Source: Streptomyces leeuwenhoekii (GTDB lineage Bacteria > Actinomycetota > Actinomycetes > Streptomycetales > Streptomycetaceae). Taken from it: a stretch of 64,000 bases of DNA. The notes under the pieces were generated by a model. It did no database searches. It worked only from the letters and a program-made list of their open reading frames with translations, and was not told the DNA's origin. The stretch covers positions 1,736,001 through 1,800,000 of the forward strand of contig NZ_LN831790.1 of the NCBI RefSeq assembly GCF_001013905.1, given 5' to 3'. Positions 52,600 to 60,280 of this stretch are shown here, piece after piece; the first letter of the stretch is position 1, and each line of letters begins with the position of its first letter. The position numbers and the translations under genes were made by a program.

Positions 52600-53199
52600 A
52601 TGACGGACAACGAAGACCAGGTCGCCGGGCTGCTCCTCGCCGCCGGGGGCGGACGACGGCTCGGCGGGCGCCCGAAGGCGCTGCTCGAACACCGGGGGCG
52701 GCTCCTCGTCGAACACGCGGTCGCCACCCTCCGGGCGGCCGGATGCACCCGCGTGCACGTGGTGCTGGGAGCACGGGCCGGTGCCGTACGCCGACGCGCC
52801 GCGCTCGACGGTTGCGTACTCGTGGACAACCCCGCGTGGGAGCAGGGCATGGGGACGTCGCTGCGGGCGGGCCTCGCCTCGCTGGCCGGGACGGGGGCGC
52901 GGGCGGCGCTGGTGTCGCTCGTGGACCAGCCCGGCATCGGGCCGGAGGCGGTGGCGCGGGTACGGGCGGCCTACCGGGACGAGACGTCACTGGTCTCGGC
53001 CGCGTACGCGGGGGTGCGCGGCCACCCCGTCCTCTTCGGTGCGGCGCACTGGGACGGCATCGCCGCGACTGCCACCGGGGACCGGGGGGCACGCGCCTAC
53101 CTGAAGGAGCACGAGGAGTCGGTCGCGCTTGTCGAGTGCGGAGACGTGGCCCAGCCCTACGACATCGACACCGAAGCGGACCTGGTCCACCTTGAGTGA
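52600..53199 (+). CDS. MobA-like nucleotidyltransferase
   Basis: 199 aa. VAGLLLAAGGGRRLGGRPKA (residues 8-27) is the nucleotide-binding signature of MobA/MocA NTP transferases, followed by VDQPGIGPEAVARVRAAYRD and GVRGHPVLFGAAHWDGI. It likely links a nucleotide to molybdopterin for an enzyme such as xanthine dehydrogenase. Xanthine oxidation feeds urate and allantoin, so its place in the allantoin neighbourhood makes sense, but no dehydrogenase subunit lies in the window. Confidence 0.82.
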   Translation: MTDNEDQVAGLLLAAGGGRRLGGRPKALLEHRGRLLVEHAVATLRAAGCTRVHVVLGARAGAVRRRAALDGCVLVDNPAWEQGMGTSLRAGLASLAGTGARAALVSLVDQPGIGPEAVARVRAAYRDETSLVSAAYAGVRGHPVLFGAAHWDGIAATATGDRGARAYLKEHEESVALVECGDVAQPYDIDTEADLVHLE

Positions 53200-53265
53200 G
53201 GGGCGTGGCACCCTGCGCCACCTTCCCTCGACTCAGAGAATCTCGACATCAACAAACCATTGAAC

Positions 53266-53280
53266 TTCCACCATGAGGAA
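53266..53280. promoter_or_regulatory. Candidate AllR operator upstream of malate synthase
   Basis: TTCCACCATGAGGAA, matching TTCCACAAAGCGGAA at 50866 in 11 of 15 positions, with both ends and the sixth to ninth bases largely conserved. It is 110 nt upstream of the aceB ATG. Confidence 0.6.
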
Positions 53281-53389
53281 ACTACTATCCACTGTTCAGA
53301 AGCGCCCGACCGCTCTGCGGGGCGCCGATCGCCCTGTCCGGGCCACTGACACCCCGTGCCACGAAGCTCGCTGAAGGAAGTGACAGCTC

Positions 53390-55015
53390 ATGTCCGCACC
53401 AGCGCCGTCCACGCTGGCCATCGTCGACGCCGAGCCCCTGCCCCGGCAGGAGGAGGTCCTCACCGAGGCTGCGCTCGCCTTCGTGGCAGAGCTGCACCGG
53501 CGGTTCACGCCGCGGCGTGACGAGCTCCTCGCCCGCCGCGCGGAGCGCCGCGCCGAGATCGCCCGCACCTCCACGCTCGACTTCCTCCCGGAGACCGCCT
53601 CGATCCGCGAGGACGACTCCTGGAAGGTGGCCCCCGCCCCGGCCGCCCTCCAGGACCGCCGCGTCGAGATCACCGGCCCGACCGACCGCAAGATGACCAT
53701 CAACGCCCTGAACTCGGGCGCGAAGGTCTGGCTCGCGGACTTCGAGGACGCCTCGGCGCCCACCTGGGAGAACGTCGTCCTCGGCCAGCTCAACCTGATC
53801 GACGCCTACACGCGCAAGATCGACTTCACGGACGAGCGGACCGGCAAGTCCTACGCCCTGCGCCCCGACGAGGAGCTGGCGACCGTCGTCATGCGCCCGC
53901 GCGGCTGGCACCTGAGCGAGCGGCACCTGGTCGACGAGCGCGGTGTGCCGGTCCCCGGCGCCCTGGTCGACTTCGGCCTGTACTTCTTCCACAACGCCCA
54001 GCGCCTGCTGGACCTGGGCAAGGGCCCGTACTTCTACCTGCCGAAGACGGAGTCGCACCTGGAGGCCCGCCTCTGGAACGAGATCTTCGTCTTCGCCCAG
54101 GACTACGTCGGCATCCCGCAGGGCACCGTCCGCGCCACCGTCCTGATCGAGACGATCACGGCGGCGTACGAGATGGAGGAGATCCTCTACGAGCTGCGCG
54201 ACCACGCCGCCGGGCTGAACGCGGGCCGCTGGGACTACCTGTTCTCCATCGTCAAGAACTTCCGTGACGGCGGCGCCAAGTTCGTCCTGCCGGACCGCAA
54301 CGCGGTGACGATGACCGCCCCGTTCATGCGGGCGTACACCGAGCTCCTCGTCCGCACCTGCCACAAGCGCGGCGCGCACGCGATCGGCGGCATGGCCGCG
54401 TTCATCCCGTCCCGCAAGGACCCCGAGGTGAACAAGGTCGCCTTCGAGAAGGTCCGCGCCGACAAGGACCGCGAGGCGGGCGACGGCTTCGACGGCTCCT
54501 GGGTCGCCCACCCCGACCTGGTGCCGATCGCCATGGAGTCCTTCGACAAGGTCCTCGGCGACAAGCCGAACCAGAAGGACCGGCTGCGCGAGGACGTCGA
54601 CGTCAAGGCCGCCGACCTGATCGCCATCGACGCGCTCGACGCCAAGCCGACGTACGCCGGCCTGGTCAACGCCGTGCAGGTGGGCATCCGGTACATCGAG
54701 GCGTGGCTGCGGGGCCTCGGCGCCGTCGCCATCTTCAACCTGATGGAGGACGCGGCCACCGCCGAGATCTCCCGCTCGCAGATCTGGCAGTGGATCAATG
54801 CCGGTGTCGTCCTCGACAACGGCGAGAAGGTCACCGCCGACCTGGCCCGGAAGGTCGCCGCGGCGGAGCTGGACGCCATCCGCGCCGAGATCGGCGACGA
54901 GGCATTCACGGCCGGCCACTGGCAGGAGGCCCACGACCTGCTGCTGAAGGTCTCCCTCGACGAGGACTACGCCGACTTCCTCACCCTGCCGGCGTACGAG
55001 CAGCTCAAGGGCTGA
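53390..55015 (+). CDS. aceB: Malate synthase A
   Basis: 541 aa. It condenses glyoxylate and acetyl-CoA into malate with Mg2+. Motifs seen: [20 protein letters not shown] (~residues 113-132), [36 protein letters not shown] (~residues 213-232), [20 protein letters not shown], and [19 protein letters not shown]. The length fits the A form, not the ~720-aa G form. In this setting it consumes the glyoxylate from allantoin breakdown. A candidate AllR site lies upstream. Confidence 0.97.
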   Translation: MSAPAPSTLAIVDAEPLPRQEEVLTEAALAFVAELHRRFTPRRDELLARRAERRAEIARTSTLDFLPETASIREDDSWKVAPAPAALQDRRVEITGPTDRKMTINALNSGAKVWLADFEDASAPTWENVVLGQLNLIDAYTRKIDFTDERTGKSYALRPDEELATVVMRPRGWHLSERHLVDERGVPVPGALVDFGLYFFHNAQRLLDLGKGPYFYLPKTESHLEARLWNEIFVFAQDYVGIPQGTVRATVLIETITAAYEMEEILYELRDHAAGLNAGRWDYLFSIVKNFRDGGAKFVLPDRNAVTMTAPFMRAYTELLVRTCHKRGAHAIGGMAAFIPSRKDPEVNKVAFEKVRADKDREAGDGFDGSWVAHPDLVPIAMESFDKVLGDKPNQKDRLREDVDVKAADLIAIDALDAKPTYAGLVNAVQVGIRYIEAWLRGLGAVAIFNLMEDAATAEISRSQIWQWINAGVVLDNGEKVTADLARKVAAAELDAIRAEIGDEAFTAGHWQEAHDLLLKVSLDEDYADFLTLPAYEQLKG

Positions 55016-55031
55016 CCCCTCGCGCCGAGCC

Positions 55032-55071
55032 GCCCGCGCCCCCGGTACCGCACAGCACCGGGGGCGCGGGC
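55032..55071. terminator. Bidirectional terminator after malate synthase
   Basis: Perfect 15-bp stem (55032-55046 with 55057-55071) and a 10-nt loop, between aceB and the convergent SelW-like gene. Confidence 0.87.
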
Positions 55072-55073
55072 GC

Positions 55074-55370
55074 TCACGCGTCCGCGCGGTCCGCGTGGCC
55101 GAGGGACTTCCCCGGCGCGACCCGGTCGCGCACGGCCCTCTTCACGGCCGTCGGCTCCGGAAAGCCCTGCTCACGGCGGTCCCAGACCACCTCGCCGTCG
55201 ACGCGGACGACGAAGACCCCGCCCGTTCCCGGCTTGAGCGCCAGCTCCGTCAGCTCGGCCTCGAACGTCGTCAGCAGCTCCTGCGCCAGCCAGGCCGCCC
55301 GCGGCAGCCAGCGGCACTGGGTGCAGTACTCGATCTCGACCCGCCGTACGTCCGTCCGCACGTCCGTCAT
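55074..55370 (-). CDS. SelT/SelW/SelH (Rdx) family redox protein
   Basis: 98 aa. EIEYCTQCRWLPRAAWLAQE (residues ~12-31) has the CxxC redox motif of Rdx-type thioredoxin-fold proteins (eukaryotic members use selenocysteine). GGVFVVRVDGEVVWDRREQG is the conserved C-terminal strand-loop. The biological role is unsettled, with redox binding suggested. ATG 55370 overlaps the stop of the HipA-like gene (ATGA), which implies coupled expression. Confidence 0.9.
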   Translation of the reverse strand: MTDVRTDVRRVEIEYCTQCRWLPRAAWLAQELLTTFEAELTELALKPGTGGVFVVRVDGEVVWDRREQGFPEPTAVKRAVRDRVAPGKSLGHADRADA

Positions 55371-56281
55371 CCCAGGTGCACCGACCAATCCTGTTCCGCG
55401 GCCGGCTTGCCGTGCAGGTCGGGGACCCGCTTCAGCCAGTCCGGCCGTCCCTGCTGGGTCCGCGCCGCGCGGCGCGCCTCCTCGGCGGCGAGCTCCTCGC
55501 GGCTGGGGAAGTCCGTGGGCAGCCACTCGCCGGACGCCTTCACGCGCGCGCGGAGGTAGTCGACGTACGCCCCGCGCACCTCGTCCGGCGTCGCGAAGCC
55601 CGGCTCGCCCGTTAGCCAGGCGTCGGGCACCTCGGCGACGACCCGCCGCAGCAGCGTGTCGGTGACCTTCGGCGCCAGCTCGGCGTCGGCGGCCCGTACG
55701 TCCGGCGCGCAGTGGCCGAGGGCGTGGTGGCGGAAGTCGTAGGACTTCTCCGGCGCGGAGGTGTCCCAGCGGTGGTGGAAGACGAGGGCCGCCCCGTGGT
55801 CGATCAGCCACAGGCGCGCCGGCGCCGTGCCGAAGGTGGGCCAGATCATGAGGTTGGAGCTGTGGACCGTGCGGTCGACGTTGGCGGTGAGGGCGTCCAG
55901 CCAGACGATCCGGCCCGCCTCCAGGGAGCCGACCGGGAACGACCGCGCCACCTCGGGCGTGAAGTCCCGGGCGCCCGGCAGGTGGTCCATGCCGAGGTTG
56001 ACTCCCGCACTGGCGTGCAGCAGGTCCCGCACCTCCTGGTGCGGCTCGTGCGCCCCGAGCGACGGGTCGAAGCGGACCAGGGCCAGCTCGGGCACGCGCA
56101 GCCCGAGCGCCCGCGCCAGCTCCCCCACGATCACCTCGGCGACCAGCGCCTTGCGGCCCTGCGCGGAGCCGGTGAACTTGACGACGTACGTCCCCAGGTC
56201 GTCGGCCTCGACGATCCCGGGGACGGAGCCGCCGGACCGCAGGGGCTCGATGTAGCGAGTCGCGGCTACTTCTCTCAGCAT
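55367..56281 (-). CDS. HipA-like kinase domain protein
   Basis: 304 aa. GTYVVKFTGSAQGRKALVAE (nucleotide-binding Lys) opens the kinase-like core, with WLDALTANVDRTVHSSNLMI containing the catalytic Asp and Asn, and LWLIDHGAALVFHH containing the metal-binding Asp. This is the HipA_2-type fold. No HipB-like DNA-binding antitoxin gene is adjacent, so a classical toxin-antitoxin role is doubtful. ATG 56281 was chosen because GGAG precedes it. It is coupled to the SelW-like gene downstream. Confidence 0.82.
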   Translation of the reverse strand: MLREVAATRYIEPLRSGGSVPGIVEADDLGTYVVKFTGSAQGRKALVAEVIVGELARALGLRVPELALVRFDPSLGAHEPHQEVRDLLHASAGVNLGMDHLPGARDFTPEVARSFPVGSLEAGRIVWLDALTANVDRTVHSSNLMIWPTFGTAPARLWLIDHGAALVFHHRWDTSAPEKSYDFRHHALGHCAPDVRAADAELAPKVTDTLLRRVVAEVPDAWLTGEPGFATPDEVRGAYVDYLRARVKASGEWLPTDFPSREELAAEEARRAARTQQGRPDWLKRVPDLHGKPAAEQDWSVHLG

Positions 56282-56960
56282 TTTCGAAGGCTCCACCGCT
56301 CACTGCTCTTGCATTCCACGGCCATCTCCACAGTGCTGGGCTCCAGGGAAAGGCCCATGATCAGCCCTGGGCAGAATCTGGGGGGTATGACCGGCACGCT
56401 CGCCTCCCTCTCTCCCCGCAGTCCGTCGATGGCGGTGCGACCCTTGCTCCCGGCCTCCGGCATGAAGTGAGCATAGTAACCAAGCGTGACAGCCGACGAC
56501 GAGTGCCAGAGCCATCGGGCCAGTGTCACCATGGACTCCCCTGCCTCCAGCCTGATCGAGGCACAGGCGTGCCGCAGCACATGGCAGCCGTCCTTCGGCG
56601 CCGCCTCCCACTGCCGGCCCTTCGCGCCCCTGGCGCGCGGCAGAATGATGCCGTTCCTGAGAGTTCCAGAATCGTAGAGGCGAATGCGCCGACGACCAAG
56701 AAGCGCCCGGCTGACGGGTCGGATCCGGACCCTGGCGCCGGCGTCTTGGTCGTCGGCCGATTGGGGCCTATCGTTCTTGAACCGCCCGGTACACCGCCGC
56801 TGGCTGTCTCCCACCCTGCCTCGCGGATGTTCCCCTGCCCCGGCATCTCTAGCCCATCTCCCGGCCCGCTGATACTCCAGTGCCGCTTCGTGATCTGGTT
56901 CGATGACCTTGCGGGGGCAGGCGGCCAGGCTTGTTGTGGAGGTGGGGCGGGATGACGGAC
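56275..56960 (-). pseudogene. Tyrosine integrase remnant
   Basis: The frame ending at 56275 has KDGCHVLRHACASIRLEAGE (His-x-x-Arg box) followed by WLWHSSSAVTLGYYAHFMPE with the nucleophilic Tyr context, then KGRTAIDGLRG. This is the C-terminal half of an actinomycete tyrosine recombinase such as those of pSAM2- or SLP1-like integrative elements. Upstream, plausible integrase pieces (VIEPDHEAALEYQRAGR, and a second frame near 56850) appear in different frames. I could not rebuild an intact protein. It is adjacent to the HipA-like gene and marks an old insertion. The 5' boundary is a guess. Confidence 0.6.
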
Positions 56961-57151
56961 GCGCGGTCGCGCCCCCGCGTTGGACACTCCTGGGCGGTGC
57001 TGACCTGCGGGGCGGGCCGGTCCCGGGTACTGGTGGCCTTTCGCCCGAAGCTGGCGGTGGAGAACTGCTCGCGCAAGCGGGACCGACGGCTCGTTGCCGG
57101 TGGGTGGCCGATGAGGAGGATTCGCACGCCGACGCGGTCACGGCCACGATG

Positions 57152-58567
57152 TCAGGCCTCGATACCGAGGGAGAGTGGGCGGCCACGCACCATGCTGCGC
57201 AGTCGCTCGGTCACGGACCCGATGCCCAGCATGACCTCCAGCGCCGTGCGGGCCATCTGCTCCTGTGAGAGCGTCTCGGCTGCCAGCGAGAGCATGATGT
57301 TCTGCATCTCGCTCTTGAACACCTCGACGATGGACAGCTCCGGCGCGAGACAGCGGACGGACCCCTCGGCGTTCGCGAAAGCTTTGCCTAGCACGGCGAT
57401 CACGGGGCTGGTGCTGATGCCCCTCCGGGTGGAGGAGGTCAGAACACGGGTGAGGGTCACACCGAAACTGAGGTCCTCCAAGGAGGCATCGGCGACCTGC
57501 GGCACCAAGAGCGCCATGTCGGAGGCAAAGGCGCCGGGACGTGCCCGGGCCGTGGTCTGCCCCAGCTCTATCCATGCCTTGGCCAAGCCGTGACCGTCGC
57601 TTTGGGCCAGGGCCAGGAGGACCAGGACCAGCAGCATGCTTGTTCGCCGGTCGGTGCGTCCCACCATGCCCCAGTCGATCAGTGTGGCCCTCTCTCCAGG
57701 TGCGACGAACACGTTGCCCGGATGGAGGTCGGCGTGGAAGAACCGGTCGGTGAAGAAGCCTCGGAGGACGAACGTCAACAGGTCCCGACCGATCGCCAGT
57801 CGTTCCTCGGTATCGAAGTTGTCCTGTGCGACGTGCCGGACGGACGTGCCCGGGGCCAAGCTTTGCACCAGTACGCGAGGGGTGGCCAGCAGCACTTCCG
57901 GTACCGCCAGGTGTTCGAAGGGGGCGACGAGACGCGCGGCGCGGCGCATGTTCCGCGATTCGTTGATGAAATCCAGCTCGGGACGCATGGCTTCGAAGAG
58001 CACCTCGAGCATGGCCTCGATGTCGATCATCTCCGTGAAGCGTGGGGCGACACGGCCGGCGACCCGGGCGGCTTTCCGCAGGAGAGCCATGTCCTGCGCC
58101 ACCGTCTCGCGGACGCCCGGGCGCTGGATCTTGACCACGGCGGGTCGCCCGTTCGCGAGCGTGACGCGGTAGACCTGTGCCAGGGAAGCAGCGCCCAGCG
58201 GCCGATCGGTGTCGATGTCCCTCAAGTTCTTGGCCCAAGTGGGTCCGAGTTCGGCCCGTAACACCGGCTCCACCGCAGAGAAGGGAAGCACGGAGGCGCT
58301 GTCGTGCAGCTTCTCCAACTCCGCGATCACATGATCGGAGACGATGTCGGGACGGGTGGAGAGGATCTGGCCGACCTTGACGTAGAACGGGCCGAGTTGC
58401 TCGAAAGCCTTACGGACGTTCTGCGCCCGCTCCGCCTCCTGCCGCGCCCGGCTCTCCGTGGAGCGAGGTCTCCCGAGCCGGTTCTCACGGAGCGTTCGGG
58501 ATGCCTCTTCCACAGCGAGCTGCCTGAACACGCGCATAAGGAGGCCAAGACGGCCACCAGCCATCAT
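57152..58567 (-). CDS. ABC1/UbiB (AarF) family atypical kinase
   Basis: 471 aa. GPFYVKVGQILSTRPDIVSD contains the KxGQ signature unique to UbiB kinases. RPAVVKIQRPGVRETVAQD carries the Lys of the nucleotide site. RFFHADLHPGNVFVAPGE and LIDWGMVGRTDRRT are the catalytic and metal-binding loops. Bacterial members support quinone biosynthesis or membrane lipids; the substrate is not clear. ATG 58567 has AAGG upstream. It sits in the accessory-looking tract. The gap 56961-57151 has nothing clear. Confidence 0.88.
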   Translation of the reverse strand: MMAGGRLGLLMRVFRQLAVEEASRTLRENRLGRPRSTESRARQEAERAQNVRKAFEQLGPFYVKVGQILSTRPDIVSDHVIAELEKLHDSASVLPFSAVEPVLRAELGPTWAKNLRDIDTDRPLGAASLAQVYRVTLANGRPAVVKIQRPGVRETVAQDMALLRKAARVAGRVAPRFTEMIDIEAMLEVLFEAMRPELDFINESRNMRRAARLVAPFEHLAVPEVLLATPRVLVQSLAPGTSVRHVAQDNFDTEERLAIGRDLLTFVLRGFFTDRFFHADLHPGNVFVAPGERATLIDWGMVGRTDRRTSMLLVLVLLALAQSDGHGLAKAWIELGQTTARARPGAFASDMALLVPQVADASLEDLSFGVTLTRVLTSSTRRGISTSPVIAVLGKAFANAEGSVRCLAPELSIVEVFKSEMQNIMLSLAAETLSQEQMARTALEVMLGIGSVTERLRSMVRGRPLSLGIEA

Positions 58568-58711
58568 ATGACCGCCTTGCCGGAGAAAGGTGGAGGTGGA
58601 TAGTAGTGGCCGATGAAGTATGGGAGCGGGCGGGTGCGGGGCGGTAAGCCGGACGGGACGGAGTCGGCCCAACTCCGTCCCGCCGATTTCCTTGGCGTTT
58701 CCAGGATCTCT

Positions 58712-59248
58712 TCAGTTCGAGTCTGAGCGGCCGGACGGGTCCGTCAGGTCTTCTGCCGGGCCGGTCCTCTCCCCTCGCCGGTTCCGTCTGGGTGGCGCGG
58801 CTTCCCGCGGTCGCGACGGCCCGTCCCTCTCGTCGTCGTCATCGCGGTCCCGCCAGCGGCCGCGGTCCTCACGGTGCCGCCAGCGGTCGTCGTCCCGGTC
58901 CCGCCAGCGGTCGTCGTCCCGGTCTCGCCAGCGGTCGTCATCGCGGTCGCGCCAGCGGCCGCGGTCCTCACGGTGCCGCCAGCGATCGTCGTCCCGGTCC
59001 CGCCAGCGGCCGCGGTCCTCACGGTGCCGCCAACGGTCGTCGTCCCGATCACCCCAGCAGTCGTCATCGCGGTCCCGGCAGCAGTCGTCGTCCCAGTCAC
59101 GCCGGCGACCATCCCTGCGACGTCCCCTGCCCCCACGCCTGTGCCTGTCGCGACCGTCGTAGTCGATGATGTCGTCGAACGCCTCTTTGATGTCGTCCGT
59201 GATGCCCCCGAGCAGGTCCTTCAAGGTGTCACTGGTGCTCTTGCCCAT
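58712..59248 (-). CDS. Highly charged Arg/Asp repeat protein
   Basis: 178 aa. The N-terminus is conventional (STSDTLKDLLGGITDDIKEA, amphipathic). After residue ~35 it becomes Arg/Asp/Trp repeats such as RDRDDDRWRHRED and RGRWRDRDDDRWR, about 100 residues with near-balanced charge, then ends in a disordered RRNRRGERTGPAE tail. It is likely intrinsically disordered. AAAGG is 10 nt before ATG 59248. No family is known to me. The DNA beneath is built of a ~21-bp unit repeated several times. Confidence 0.6.
   Translation of the reverse strand: MGKSTSDTLKDLLGGITDDIKEAFDDIIDYDGRDRHRRGGRGRRRDGRRRDWDDDCCRDRDDDCWGDRDDDRWRHREDRGRWRDRDDDRWRHREDRGRWRDRDDDRWRDRDDDRWRDRDDDRWRHREDRGRWRDRDDDDERDGPSRPREAAPPRRNRRGERTGPAEDLTDPSGRSDSN
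58850..59110. repeat. Imperfect ~21-bp tandem repeats inside the charged protein gene
   Basis: CGTCCCGGTCCCGCCAGCGG and CCGCGGTCCTCACGGTGCCG type units alternate. They encode RDRDDDRW and REDRGRWR blocks and vary mostly by single bases, consistent with recent slippage. The complementary strand frame also stays open across them. Confidence 0.75.
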
Positions 59249-59347
59249 GCATCGACCGCCTTTCAGTGGTGGGTGTGTTCGGACCAGTTCGACGCCACGC
59301 TCGTGAGTCCTGCCGACGGACTGTGCGCCGGGGGCAGGAGGCGGATT

Positions 59348-59779
59348 TCACCGCACACGCTCGAGATGAAGTACTCGCCCGTGTCGAATCCCGAGCCACA
59401 AAGAGCGACTCTCGCCGCCGTCGAGCATTCGGCGGCCATAACGCTCCACCGATTCGTCGCAGCCCACGCGGACCCAGACGTTGTCCAGCAGCCAGGAGTC
59501 ATCCTCCACCTGTGCCTCCAGCCGCAGGTACACCGGGTGCCGGTCGAGGTCCTCGAACGTCAGTGGCGGAGTGCGCGGGTCGTTGGTGGACGGATGGGTG
59601 ACAGTGCTGCCGCGCCCCAGCGTGAAGTAGTTCCTGTCGCCACGCCGGAAGTCGTCCTCGTCGTCGTTGTCGAGCAGAAACTCACGTCCTCCGATCCCGA
59701 GATAAACCAGGGCGTCGGTGCCCGCCCCCGGTTCATCACCAGTCAGCACCTCAACCTCGATGCAGTCGATGTCGGGCAT
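59348..59779 (-). CDS. PLAT/LH2-like beta-sandwich protein
   Basis: 143 aa. EVEVLTGDEPGAGTDALVYL then IGGREFLLDN and VEDDSWLLDNVWVRVG follow the PLAT/LH2 pattern (TG-gAGTDA start and a W-x-LD-x-V-x-V end). The match is partial, so I call it PLAT-like. There is no signal peptide. It lies 99 nt upstream of the charged-repeat gene on the same strand. The role is unknown. Confidence 0.65.
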   Translation of the reverse strand: MPDIDCIEVEVLTGDEPGAGTDALVYLGIGGREFLLDNDDEDDFRRGDRNYFTLGRGSTVTHPSTNDPRTPPLTFEDLDRHPVYLRLEAQVEDDSWLLDNVWVRVGCDESVERYGRRMLDGGESRSLWLGIRHGRVLHLERVR

Positions 59780-59857
59780 TCCTCTTCTCCCCAGCTCGCC
59801 GTGATCCCCACAGGGACGGACGGGGCGCTTTCCCGCGTCCGGTCAGCAGACCAAGCA

Positions 59858-59965
59858 TTCCCTTCCTATTACCATGACAACCTTCGAAAAAATGTTGGAT
59901 TATTAAACACAGGAAAAATGGCAATCCAATATTATTGGAGCATAGTAATATTTTCCTCGTTTCAC
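59858..59965. other. AT-rich patch upstream of the polyketide synthase
   Basis: About 108 nt of roughly two-thirds A+T in a chromosome that is near 73% GC elsewhere. It includes AAAAAATGTTGGATTATTAA and the hairpin CCAAT-ATT-ATTGG (59926-59938). No gene fits. The remaining 59966-60280 contains no gene I trust but would hold the PKS promoter. Confidence 0.85.
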
Positions 59966-60280
59966 CCTCTGGCAATCAGCGCACCCCGACCGCGCGACAG
60001 CACATTCCCTAGCGAGGGCCTCTGAGAGCTGGGTATCCGTGCGCGTGCGCGTGGGTCACGAGGTTGGGAGCTATTCGCGCAGAAGTGACTCGATCAGGTG
60101 AATTGGGTGCGCAGAGCCACCGAAGATCCTCTTATCACTCCTCTCGGCGTCTGCACGCCCTTGCACGAAGACTGACCAAGCGCGGAAATGGAATGTCTTA
60201 CAAGATGCGAAAGCGCGGTGCAGATCCGGCCAGGACCAGGCCACTTCCCCGGCTTTCCCGGAGCGATGGATGGACAGCCC

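Noticed and set aside
55367..56281. Classical HipBA toxin-antitoxin system
   Set aside because: No HipB-like gene is present beside it; the adjacent genes are a redox protein and an integrase remnant.
58620..59162. Ser/Arg-rich open frame opposite the charged-repeat gene
   Set aside because: The repeats keep both strands open. The minus-strand frame has an SD, a sensible N-terminus and balanced charge, so I prefer it. The choice is not certain.
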